Below, one piece after another: positions 1 through 11,400 of a DNA stretch of 64,000 nt. Where the stretch lies: assembly GCA_008694505.1 (NCBI GenBank), contig VZDJ01000594.1, positions 9,769,035 through 9,833,034 of the forward strand, written 5' to 3'. The position numbers were made by a program, and so were the translations under genes. Within the stretch, counting starts at the first letter, position 1. Each line of letters opens with the position of its first letter. The DNA is from Cyanoderma ruficeps. Its lineage: Eukaryota; Chordata; Aves; Passeriformes; Timaliidae. The notes under the pieces are model-generated. The model saw nothing but the letters and a program-made list of their open reading frames with translations. It was not told where the DNA came from and did no database searches.

Positions 1-193
1 CTAGGTACTATTTTGTCTTCAGTGAAGAATTTACATGACAAATTCTGCTTTCTTCAAACTTGTTTGTGCTGATTTCAGGTCAACTAAGCAAACACCCCAG
101 ACAAATCCAAATAAAAAAAACCTGCCACCTTTTCTGGGATTCAGCCTCATGATTTTGTAAAAAAGGATAAGACTTTCTGCAGGTTTTCACAGT

Positions 194-230
194 AAAAAAA
201 AAAGGAAAAAAAAAAAGAAAGGAAAAGCAA
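194..230 (+). repeat. A-rich simple repeat
   Basis: Two A10-A11 runs separated by GG, then AG-rich sequence. Confidence 0.8.
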
Positions 231-349
231 GCAGCCTAGTGCCACCCCTGGGAGTTTGTCACCCCTTGAGCCCCCTTGTGAAACTGCAGTTTACCTTTGC
301 AAGTCACAGCTCCCAAGGAGTAAAGCTGTCATATTGTTCCTTTTTCCCA

Positions 350-600
350 GTTCCTTATTTATAATGTAAACATACATCCTTTTGGGAACCTGACCTTTTC
401 CAGTGTTTGTGCTTGATTATAATTGAACTATTTGCATAGGAGACCAATTTTCATTCTCTGCTCTTGCAGCGAGTACGCCGTGTTTTCCATCAAAGGTGTC
501 AGTTTTCTGATTACTTAGGAAACTAAGAAGGTTTACAGACAATAATGTCATAAAACATGCAAAGTTCTTAAGAGTACAGCCTATTCTTTTACTTTATGGG
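350..600. promoter_or_regulatory. Candidate conserved non-coding element
   Basis: AT-rich and repeat-free, with an exact forkhead site TGTAAACA (365-372), TGATTATAATTG, and an exact POU octamer ATTTGCAT (430-437). This is inference from motif density only. Confidence 0.3.
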
Positions 601-3224
601 CAGACCAGGATATTAGAGGAGTCCTTCTCCAGTCTCCCAATCCCTGCCTGCTTGTTTACCAAAGTGGTCAAAGTTCCCAGGCTCAAAGTTCTGCTTTGCC
701 TCTTGAGGCTGCTGTAGGAAGGGTTTTTAACATCTGTTCCCTCAGGCTTCAGCCTTGCAAACTTAACAGGGGTTCAGGAGTTAAGCCCTGGATTTTCTGC
801 ATCATCTTGGTCAACTGTAACAAAAAGTTTCTGGGACATGTGGGTTTGTTCTGCTTTGGCTCAAATGGAAGAAATCCCGGGAAGGCTGGGCTTGAGTCAG
901 CTGTGATGCATGGGCTCTTGTCTATCCTGTGCCAGCTCAGGCAGTGATCTGTACCAGCTGAGTTGGTAGAAGGGATAAGCTAAATATCAGGAGAAACCTG
1001 CCTGCAGAGCCTTTGTGTCAAGGTTTGGAGCACAAAGTGATTTAGCCTGTAAGGCATAGGAAGAGGTAGTGGTGGCCTGGGATGACCTCCTGTGGCACAC
1101 AAAAGTAGCACCGCAGAGTAAATCAGGCTGCAAGGACCTCAGGAGGACTCTAGTCCAACTCCCTGCTATAATCAGTGTTGATTTTGGGTCAGGTTGCTCG
1201 GGGCCTTGCAGGGAATTGTGCTGGAAGTGCAGGGGCCAGATTCCTACAGCTCGTAGAGGTGGGCACTGCGAGACACCCACCCTGAAAGCCCACAACTTTC
1301 CGGATAGTTTTCCCTCAAGAAACTTTTTTTAAATCTTTCTTGGTGAGTGGGAGCTGACCTGGGGTGCGAAGGAATTGCCTGTCCCAGGGCAGATGGTACT
1401 GGGATAGAGCAGGGTAGAAGTCTCAAAGGATGGGCTTTTAGGACATTGTGCTGCCCTCGCTCAGGACACAGCTGTCAATTCTGTCACACCCCATGGAGGG
1501 CTCAGGTGCCCCTACACCCCTTGTCCTGCTGTTCATCCCCACGGTGGGGCAGGCAGCACGGAGCCAGCCACTTGTGTGTCTCGCCTTGTTAAAGCCTGTT
1601 TTGCAGGATACAATGTCACACGACACCGAGTCATCTGGGGACAGTGTTGCCCAGGCCAGATCTCAGAGGGTGTTGTGCTTTGATCTTCTTTTCCCCCCAA
1701 ATGCAAGAAACCACAAAGACTTCAACTCCCTCAGAAATTGCCACGAGATGAAAATCCTGTGGAAGAACAATAGCTGCAACATGGTTAGAACACGCTTTTA
1801 TTTTTGTTCCTACGTGTTTCGTGCAATGTCAGGCTGTGGTTATGCTCGTGGAGAAAACAGCCAGTTCCCTACTGTTACTGTGTGGCAGAAGCACTCCAGA
1901 GATGTGAATGTGAGAAGGAGTCATTGCAATCGTATGTTGGCTCACATGTGCCTTGAGCAAAGACCTTCTCCCCTTTCAGCTGCCCTGAGCCCATAAATTA
2001 GATGATAATTGGGATGGCCTGGGCCTGGCATGAAGAGCAGCTTCATCCAAGCTTGCCAGGGTGTGCAGGGCTGCTGTGATAGTTCAGGGTGGGACCCGGC
2101 CCTGTGCTGAGGCTCTCAGGATGGTGAGACAGCTCAGCATAGTGTACATGTAACTGCACTGCAGTTATTGCAGAAGCAGTGGGTTAAATCTAACACCATG
2201 CCGACAGCTTATCTTTAGATGGGCTTCTTTTAAAAATGTTTTAAGTGTGCCAATGTGAGATACTGGGGTGTCAGCCAGGCCCACCCCAGAAAATGGGTTT
2301 GCCACCCCTGAAAAATCCCACTGGGGGCATGGATCGGATCCACTGAGGATGTCAAATCCACTCACCCCCCCCAGATGTTTTGTTCTGCTGGTTGATTATC
2401 ACTCTCACAGTTAAAAATTAAGCTGAGGAGGGCTGTGTGTGAGCTTATTACACTTCAGTTATTGCTTTATTCTTCCATAAAATTTCTCACAAGCTGGGAT
2501 GCTGGTGTGTTGAGCCTGTGGTGGGGGAGATGAATTAATCTGTTGCAAGGTCAGCCTGGCCTGGCTGGCCCTGGCACACTTGAATCAGTCTCTTTATTTT
2601 CATTCTTTCCTGTGAGCCGAACGCCATCAAAGAGCACTCCACATCTATAAAACCTCAGTTAACTGTAATCACTTACTTTGTAAGGGAGTTTTATAACCTA
2701 CCAAAGCAGGTGTCTAAAGAAGCACCTCTGGGAACACTCACTGGGGCCAGCACCAGAGCTCTTTGTTCAGGGGGCTCAGAGCTGGCAAACTCTAACTATG
2801 CCCTGGAGGGCAGCCCAAATTTCCTAGGAAAGGTGTGGTTCTACCTCTTGGTTACAAGCAAAAAGACATTTCTGACTGTTGAAAGCTTTTGCAGGAGCTG
2901 TTGGGATGGTGGGTATCCTAGGGGGCTGTCAGGGGAAGAGGCAGAGTAGGAGCTGGAATGCCTCAGAGTCCATTTGCTTGGCAATTACCTGAGTTCCCTG
3001 GAAAATGGTGTGTCCCCTGTGTGCTGCAGGCAAGGCTGCAGATGAAGTCTGTGCTGGCCGTGGGGCCAGGAGCTGAACACCACATCCCAGCCTCAGAGCA
3101 TCCGTCTTTTCTGCAAAAAAACCCAGCAGGTTCTGCCCTCTCCCAACCTCCTTTAGAAACAAACATTTCCCTTTCTTTCTTTGTAACAAGGAAGACCTTC
3201 AGAAGGCTGCACTGAGCAGAAACT
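601..3224. other. Intergenic; no gene seen apart from a CR1 fragment
   Basis: Mixed-composition 3' flank of GLI2. Apart from the CR1 remnant at 1108-1345, only short frames without recognisable domains are present. Confidence 0.6.
1108..1345 (-). mobile_element. CR1 LINE 3'-end fragment, degraded
   Basis: The + strand reads AAGGACCTCAGGAGGACTCT then AGTCCAACTCCCTGCTATAA and AGGTTGCTCGGGGCC, the reverse complement of the CR1 3' UTR, so the element lies on the minus strand. The 3' octamer repeat is decayed and the 5' limit is uncertain. Non-autonomous remnant. Confidence 0.6.
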
Positions 3225-3350
3225 TCCCAGCCGTGCTCGAACCCCGCCGGTGTCTCTGTGCAGCCGGAGCCGGGCCGGTCCCACTGGCGGTGGCGCAGCT
3301 CCACCTGCTGTCGCCGGGCGCATCCCGGAGCGCGGCCGCGGGGATTTCCT
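3225..3350. other. Compact CpG-rich islet
   Basis: Roughly eighteen CpGs in about 120 bp, including a GCGGCCGC palindrome, within DNA that is otherwise CpG-poor. It is shorter than a standard CpG island. It could be a small unmethylated regulatory site or part of an unannotated transcript's promoter. Confidence 0.5.
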
Positions 3351-6300
3351 CCCTGAAACCAGGATTATTAGCCTGAGCTTTGCCTGCTCACCACAAGGGG
3401 CTTAAGGAATTGCGAATAAAGAGTCTTACTTCTATTCTGCAGCAGGCAGGAAAGTTTCAGGCCTGGTTCAGCTGGAAAGGAAAGCCCAAGTCGTGCCCCC
3501 AGCCCGCCAAGATCCTTCCTGCCCCCACGGCAGATTTTGGTGTCAGCACTCAGCTCTGAGGAAGGCTGGAGGTAAGGAGATCCAGGGCATCCTCAGAACC
3601 TGCAGATGGCTGATTACTGCCTTGGGAATTTTCCTGGGACCCAGAGATGCAGTGTCTGGTCCATCCTGGCAGGGAAGCCCACCCTGACCCCTTTTCTTCA
3701 TATAAGGCCTCAAAAGGGAAGCAGCTGGTGGCTGGGACTGGTGTAAAGCCTGGAACCAGACCTTTTCTCCCCCAGTTTGCAGTCTTGTAGTTTTTAGTCA
3801 AATAAACAAATCTCGTTATTTTCAGGGTGATGAGAGTGATAGTTTGGGAATAATGTGAGATTTTCTTTTCTCTGAGAAAAGGCCAAAAGATTTTGCAACT
3901 GTGAAGTGGAAAATGTTCACAGATTTTTTTTTTTCCTTAAATTTCATTTTTTACAAGCCCTTCTCCCACCAGATTTTCACCACTTCCCTGTTAGATAGTG
4001 GGAAAATTCCAGGAGTCTGTTTAATTCCCAATCTTTATTATTCCTAACTTGAAAAGATAATGTTGAAAAGATTACAAACATACATTTTAAAATTACCCCT
4101 CTCCATGCTCTGGTCCAGATTTTGAAGTTATAACTTCTTAAAATATAGAGGGCTGTCCATGCAGCTTTTCCATTGATGCTGAGTAATTTCTTCTATGCCA
4201 GTGCTAAAAAACCCCTTTAGACACCTGAGCTCTCCCTGTCTCTGTTTCCTATCACTAAAATGGGGCTACCATCCCCTGATATCGAGAGAATTTTGTCAGG
4301 ATGAAAAAAACCCTAAAAGCTATGTGCAGCTGCTCAGTTACCACAGGAGGGGTACTCCCTCTTGCAAGCAGCTAAAAAACAGACTCCTGAACAGCTACCA
4401 CAAATGTCTTTGGACAACTAATGGAAATTACTATGCCTGTTTGTTGAGAACAGTCTGGACAGAAGATATTCATACCAGTCTGTAGCCTGCCACTCCCCTA
4501 GATAATGTTTTCTGCTTTTCCCTGTCCTTCAAAAGCTTGCCTCTCTCCGCAGCTGTATTTTTATCTCAGCTGCTCCAGATGTTGAGGGTAACATCTGCAC
4601 ACTGCTCTTCTCCTCTCTCTGCAGGCTCTTACTAGAGAGCAGCTTCAGCAACTCTGTAGCTGGAAGGTGACCTGAATAAAAAGGTTTTGGCCTCTGCTGA
4701 GAGGCCAAGGACAAAGCCCTAAAATCTTTCCAGCTCCTAAAGCCTCTGTCAATTCTGCCAGAGGTTAAGCCAGGCACTAATCCTGTAGGGGCTTTGAAGG
4801 TTTTAAGAAAACCCCAGACACAAAGCTGCTCAGAAACTCGAGGAACGTGAGAGTTGTCTTTTGGGCAATTGGACTTTGAGGAGCAGCACTGCACTGGAGT
4901 CTGTCAAGTGTTTAGACTTGGCTTCACTGACTCAAATGCTGAAAAAAATGCCAAAACTGTTTGGCCAGAGAGTCAGGGAGAGGAAAGCCTGTTACAGCTC
5001 TTTCCTACACACAGATTTAATGACCAGGCTTTCTTCTGTCCCATCCTCAGATTCATCGGGGCAATTATCTGGTTGGTTACTCATATGGCCAAACAGCAGG
5101 GCTTGTCTCCTCAGCAACTCTATGCTAAGCCCCACCAACATGGAAGAAATCCAAATTGTCTCCCAATAGCTCTGTCACCTTTTGAGGACCTTGAGATGTG
5201 ATGTTGCTCTCTTGTTCTTAGTTGTCTTTTGGATAGTAACACCAGCTGATACTGGAAAAGTTTTTGTTGTTGCTCCAAACTTACCTGTTAATTTTTTTAG
5301 GTCTGCAAATCAAGCTGAAAGCTTAACAAGCTCCTCAAAGCTGTGTGTCTGTGGGAATGACACTGGACAGCCCCTCGGAGCCACATGACATGACCCTGCT
5401 CTCTGGCTTTGCACCTCCAGCAAATCCTCGGTGCTTTGTGTCAAGAAATGATCTGATTAATGAAGTGAAACCTAGGCAGAAATCTGTTCAAAGGCAGCCT
5501 TTCCTCCAGAAAATGTCTCCAAAGGCCATAGAAAGGAGCTGATTTTAGTAGCTGGCAAAACAGGAACATATGCCCTGACATCTGCAGTGGGGATGGTGCT
5601 GGCACTGGGTGCAGCTGAATGGTGCTGTAGCACAAGTCCCTGTGGCCTTGCTGCTGGTTTACCTGGTGTGGTGGGACAGGAGGGAGCTGAGCTCCATGTT
5701 TGGTTAAGAATGGGCAGTTTTAACAGCTGCTGTAGGCTCTAGCCCAGTACAACCCACGTGGAGGTGACCCTCCTTGCTGTGGGTCAGGAGGGGGATCAGG
5801 GGCCAGACAGACATCCTGGGAGATGCCCATGACATCTCCAGACCAGGCTGCTGTGCCCATGAAGGTTTCCACCTCTGCTCATCACCAGTGGGGAGGGCAG
5901 GAAGATTGCACACAAGTGAGAAGAGTTAACAACTTTCTAAGGGGAGTGCCAGCATGAAGTGACAAGCTGTTCACCTCCAGCGCTGGAGATTGATCCTGAT
6001 GGGTCAGAGCATCAGGCAGACATGCACAAACACACCAGGGATGAAGGAAGTCAGGGACCTCTGGAGCCATGTCTCTACAGTTCTGTGACACAGATCTAAG
6101 GCAGCATTTAAAAATATTTTTTTGCATCCAGACAACTTGCCTTCTCATCTCATCAGCTGAAGGATTTTCTGGGTCACCATGGACTCTCTGCGTGGCCCAC
6201 ACCACGAGGCCCTGGGTCACAGCAGTGCAGGTGTGCTGGTCCCAGGGACAGGAGGACATGGTGAGGGATGCAGGGTAACATCTCTGGGACCTACTCCCTG

Positions 6301-6739
6301 AAACTAGGTCACCTCCTGTGACAGTGGAAGTGACTCTCAGCACAGATGGCAGCTGGGACCTGGGAATGACCTTGCCTTGTGGTCATTTTCTCATGCAGAG
6401 GCTTAGCTGGTGCACTGCAGGCAGTTGTTTGGTGACACGTGCAGCAGGTGTTGAGCTCACTGCTGCCAGGTCATTTCTACAGCCGTGGGGATATCTGGGA
6501 AAGCACTTTTGCCTTGTGGCATAGTGTCTACCCATCCAGGGCCAAGAGGTGTCCTGCCACAGCTCATCCCAGAAAAAGACTGGTCCCTTTCCCTTCTGCT
6601 TTTCTCTCTTTTCCTTTCATGCCGCCTGTCCTTGGGAAGGGCATCCCTTAGGAAATAACGGGTTGACACAGTCTGCTCCACCTCTCAGTCATCAAATTCA
6701 GATCAGCACTGTGAAGGAAAGAAAAGCAAACCATCACTT
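3351..6739. other. Intergenic; no gene seen
   Basis: Mixed sequence with AT-rich stretches (3840-4150). Frames are short, overlap on both strands, and show no domain. Confidence 0.55.
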
Positions 6740-7300
6740 ATTGCACGGAGACAGCTGGAAATGCCGCGAGGTCCTTTTAAAACTCAGCAATTTTACTCGT
6801 GTCTACTTATTGCTGGGAAAAGCTCAGATAGTACAAATAATGCAGGTACTTATCCAGCCTTAGTGGGCCATTTAAAATGCCTTAACAGAGCTCAAAAGTG
6901 GTGCTGTTTTCTCACCCTTGAAAATGCATTTAAAAGACATTACATTTGTTTGAGAACTTTGCTGATTGACTCTAGGTAAAAATAAGCATCGTCTTGTATT
7001 ACATTGTTATGCCACATAAGCACCTTGCAAAATTACCTTAGCCCCAACATAATTTTAATTATGCTAGAATTAGTGCAAAGAATTTTATCTGAGTAAATAT
7101 TTTGTGCTCTCAACACTTTGATGTGCCTAGAAAGAGATTAATGTTTGCTTTGATAATTAGTCTGTTGCATGTGGCCAAAAATTCATTACAAACACACTTA
7201 ATTAAGTTGTCAACAAACCTTTGGTCTCCGGCTGGTGAGAATAATTCAATAATTTTGTTCAGCTTGACGCGGGATTTTCTTTTTACTGCTATCAACCCCG
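6740..7300. promoter_or_regulatory. Candidate conserved non-coding element (enhancer-like)
   Basis: An AT-rich, repeat-free block with ATTTTAATTATGC, TTGATAATTAG, ACTTAATTAAGTTG, TGATTGAC and several TTTAAA/ATTTAAAA words. It ends abruptly in GC-rich DNA just before a CR1 tail. Composition is typical of enhancers near developmental genes; conservation was not testable. Confidence 0.4.
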
Positions 7301-7404
7301 GCTGTCCTTGGGGGCCCATGGCACAGCAGCGTTTTCTGGGAGGTCGTGCGAAACTGGACAGGACATGATGTACATGGTGCTGCCCCAAGGCTGTAGCACA
7401 AGGA

Positions 7405-7637
7405 AAGTAAATGAAGTTCCACCTGAACACAAGCAAGTACATCCTTCCTGTGCAGCGACCAAGCACTGGAAAGGGTTGCACAGAGAGTTTGTGGAGTCTC
7501 CCTCACTGGAGATACTCCAGAGCCGTCTGGACACAATTTTGTGCCTTGTGGTTCTCGGGTGGCCTTGCTTGAGCAGGGAGGTTGGACCAGGTGTCCTACT
7601 GTGGTCCTTTCCAGCCTCACCCGCTCTGTGATTCTGC
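7405..7637 (+). mobile_element. CR1 LINE 3'-end fragment
   Basis: Contains GAAGTTCCACCTGAACACAAG-like sequence, AGCACTGGAAAGGGTTGCAC, GAGAGTTTGTGGAGTCTCCC and GGTCCTTTCCAGCCTC, ending CTCTGTGATTCTGC. This is the usual order of the CR1 3' terminal region, heavily diverged and 5'-truncated. Confidence 0.85.
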
Positions 7638-7639
7638 AG

Positions 7640-10600
7640 GGTGCCACTCCAGATGTGCCATCATGGCCACAGAGGATAGAGGTGAACACGGGCTCTAGTT
7701 CTGAGCTTGGGGAAGCAAGGGACACTAATGCGTATCCCCCACAATGTTATCTGCTTCTGCTGAGGGATGAGGAGCCCCAGTCCTGCTGCTTGGAGGTCAT
7801 AAAAGATGGTGTAGAGAGCCTGCCTTGTGTCTGGAGCTTGCCTACTGGCTGTTAGTATTGTGGGTCCAGAGAGGGGTCAAATGCCACCATGTGCTCTAGT
7901 AATACAGTTCTTGTCACAAGAAATCAAGGTCTTTTCCCCCAAACAGCCTTTCTCTTGCAGGAACTCTTCAGGGGGACTGTAGCCTGGCAGGATCTCTCTG
8001 TACCCCTGCAAGACCCCTGACCTAGTGCTGTGACCATGCTGCAGTGGGTGCATGGACCTCTCTGGTGCCAAGGATCTCTTACCACCATGCTCACACTTTG
8101 AGCTGGTGTGGCATCCCCCATCCTTTTTGTCTGAGAGCTGCTGCCACTGGACTTGGACTCATGTAGGTAACAGAGCCCCAGGAGGAGTGTGGGTTTGGGG
8201 CATCACTCAAGGACCAAACATTGAGTACCTCCAAGTGACTCATTTCCATTTCAAAGAGCCCATTTGTTTTATCTGGCAATTAGCTTGCATCCTCTGTAGA
8301 AAATGACTCCATAAATACCACCAAGCTCCCAGCCAATCTCCCCTTTTAAATATATTTTAAGTGCATGATTAATACACTTTCCCAGCCCCTGTCTGGGACT
8401 GTGCAGGGAGGTCAGGGAGCAGGTAAATGAAAGAAAATGGCTTCACTCGGCATTGACTGGGCTATTAATCACTGCCCATTTTCTATAAATCATGGCAGAT
8501 GGCAGGAACAGGCAGGTACTCATGGGAAATGACACACTGTGCATGACGGGAATCGCGGATCGCAGCAGACACTGGCAAGAGAAGAGGCTGCTCCTCGCCC
8601 TGCTGTCCCCAGCCCAGGGAGGCCATGGCTCCACACCTGCAGCTCACCTCCAGGTGACAGCTCTCCCCTGTAAGAATGGATGTAAAAGTTTGCAGGAGCC
8701 CTGGAAAATTCACAGCATCACAGCTGGGCTGGATGGGCCTGCCTGGGGATGGCTCCGCTTCTCACTGGGCACAGGGGCAGCAGAGGGGAGGATTTGCTGC
8801 ATGTGGGTAGTGAGTGTTGGGGAGGATGAGTCCTGAGTATCAGCAGCCTTTAGCCACTATGGTCAGGGATATTCTAATCACAGCAACCATTAAACATTTT
8901 GCTCCTGACACTGAATGCTCACGATTGCTTTGCCTCAGAGCAGATGCAGGTGGCAAACGTGCGGGAAGAACTCAGACTGGTAAAGTGAGGAGGACAGATA
9001 CATCCTAAAATGAATATGCATTTGGCAGCAGCATTCAGCTAGGCATTTTCTGTACTGTAGTCTTGGAGAGATTCCCTTTTCATGCCTGGGAAAGGCAGGC
9101 TCTTCCCTCCTGGACTGGATGACCTTCTAATACTGCCTGACAATGCTGTGTGTGGGAGTTGTGCTTCCCTGTGTCTGTAGTGCATCAATGGCTGGTGGAA
9201 AGCAGCTACTTTTTTTAGGAGGACAGACAATACTATATGCATAGATGAATGAAAAGAGTATTTTATATGGAGGCTGCATGAAAGATAAGTAAAATACAAA
9301 TTGTGGGCTCTCCTCCTGCACATTGCCAGTCCCAATGAAACCAGTTGAAATAATCCCCTGCTGCACTTGGTATTTCTTCCACAGGGAATGGGATTTTTCC
9401 TGTCACCTCTCTTTTCTACTAGAGAGACAGAGGGATGTGTTTTTCCCTCCTTTGATGCCAGAAGAGCTTATGTTGAGCTAATCAGTTTTGCTTTCCCATA
9501 GCCTTAGATTCCCCTGCTTACCCCAGCCAGACCTGCAGCTGGACACCCTTGATGTTGCATGGCAAGGAGGGCGGCATCGCTGCCCACAGCACCTCCTGCA
9601 CAGCTCTCACCTCCAGCCCTCATACACAACAGCAACAGCTCCTGTTTTGCTGGCAAAATAGTTGGAAGAGCAAACTAGGCTGGCTGCCAAGGACTCCCAG
9701 TTTAGCCATCAGCAGGGAGAAAATGGTCCAGAGTGGGGAAAACTAGGATCATCTGCTCCAGGCCAGAGTCTGTGCTGTCAGCAGGGAACAAATGAAAAAG
9801 GGTAGTGGGGGGATGGATACAGTATAAGTGGATTTAAAACTTGTGAAGGACAGCTTCTGTCCATCCCTATGAAGGTTAATATAGAGAGGGGCTCCCTGGG
9901 GTGGGCAGTTGAGCATGCTGAGGTGAGTGTGTGCTGCTGGGCATGGGTGCCACAGGGACTTGCCGGGTGACAGATGCAGAAAGTGAGCAGCAAGGCAGCC
10001 TTGGAAGCGTGTGACCAGCAAAGGAAGAAACAGCCTCAAAGAAGCCAAAGGGGCCATAAAGACAGCGAGTGGGAGATGTGAGCAGAAGACATGTGAGATC
10101 AGGAAAGGAGAGATTAATATGCCACAGCCAAGAAAGCTTCACATTATAAAGCGCAGGCGGGGTGATGGAGAGGATGGCATGGGGACTTCAAACAGCAGCT
10201 GGGTGGCCTTGGTACTCGCTGAAGTCATCTTCCCCAGCCCAGGAGCTGCTTGGGGATGTCGCGTGGCTCCTGCTGCTCCCACCAGCACAGCTGGATCAGG
10301 CGAGGAGGAGGGCTGGTCGCCTCCACAGGCAGCTGTGTGCAGATGTTTTCCACTGAGGGAAGAGCAGTGAGGGCATGGTTTGAAAGAAAGGGAAAAATGG
10401 TAGCAGGAGCTGGAGAAAAACTGTTGCTGAAGGAAACCTTGCTTTCAGGCTGTCTGAAGCAATGCAGGGTGAAACCCCATTTTTTTGGCATCGAGGTTTT
10501 TCCTTCCACTCAATGTTATTTAAACCGGATGTTTCTTACCCCAAACAAGCCGTGTTTGGCTGTGCTGGACTCTTCAGCTGCTCCATAGCCCCACTGCCCT

Positions 10601-10685
10601 GGCTGGGGCTGGGCTGGAAGATCTAGGAGAACTGGGGGAGGGCTGGGTCTCCCACCCCTTCCTGATCGCCTCCCCAGCTTCCCCA
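7640..10685. other. Intergenic; no gene seen
   Basis: A possible CR1 remnant (9100-9160) and a small AT-rich patch with ATTAAT words at 8290-8500. No coding signal was recognised. Confidence 0.55.
9100..9160 (+). mobile_element. Possible CR1 tail remnant
   Basis: CTGGACTGGATGACCTTCTA followed by a poor match to the CR1 terminus (CTGACAATGCTGTG). Too short and decayed for certainty. Confidence 0.25.
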
Positions 10686-10687
10686 CA

Positions 10688-10835
10688 GCCCTCACGGGAG
10701 CCTAATATTTGTGCATGTGTGTTTTAACACGGCATATGGTCTTCATTACACACAGACTTCTCGCTTCCATAATTATACCATGATGGGAGTTCCTGTCAAA
10801 GCCATAAAGCAAATTCTCTTCCCCCCGCCGTGTCC
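10688..10835. promoter_or_regulatory. Candidate conserved non-coding element
   Basis: An AT-rich, low-repeat block (CTAATATTTGTGCATG, CCATAATTATACC, GCCATAAAGC) embedded in GC-rich DNA. The sharp compositional contrast is the main evidence. Confidence 0.3.
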
Positions 10836-11400
10836 CTCCGCCCCCATGAGCCCTCCCCATAAAACTCGCAGGGGTCTCCAGTTTGCCAGGAGAACCCTCC
10901 CTCGCTGGTCGCATTAACCCTTTGCCTCCTCCCATTAGGCAGCTGCTGGAGGAAAGCCGAGCTATCCTCACGGGTGCTTCCTTACCAGAAAAGGGGAAGG
11001 TGTTGTCCAGATTTTGGCCGTGTGAGAAGGAGCAGAGAGAGCCAGCAGCGCCTAATCCGTGCTGGGGAGGTGAGGAGGCAAGCAGCAGCCTGAGCCCGTG
11101 CCCTTGTTGCCGGCTGTCTCCCCATCCTTGGGGCGTGCCAAACCCACCCGCTGCCCAAAGAGGAGCCAAGCCCCTCTGGGCAGCCCGTGGCAGCTGTTTC
11201 ACAGCACGCTGCAACACTACCCCACAGCTCGGGGCAGGAAATGAAGGCGGATGCGTCTGCAGCGGGAACCGAGGCGCACAGACTGCAATTACCTGCGGTG
11301 GAGTTTGGCCAGAGCCCCGCTCCTCCCAGCAGCACCGCGGGGCCGGACGCCGACGGCTGCCGCTCAGGTGCTGTGGGGTCAAGCACAGTTCTGGAGGCTG
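10836..11400. other. GC-rich, moderately CpG-enriched segment
   Basis: Rich in CCCC/GGGG and CpG (for example GGCCGGACGCCGACGGCTGC). Open frames run on several strands, including a 351-codon minus-strand frame (11757-10702) that begins with GTG and has no recognisable domain. The openness is probably a result of few AT-rich stop codons. Confidence 0.45.

Noticed and set aside
1448..1996. 182-codon + strand frame
   Set aside because: Begins with a non-ATG codon and shows no domain or repetitive structure. Likely chance.
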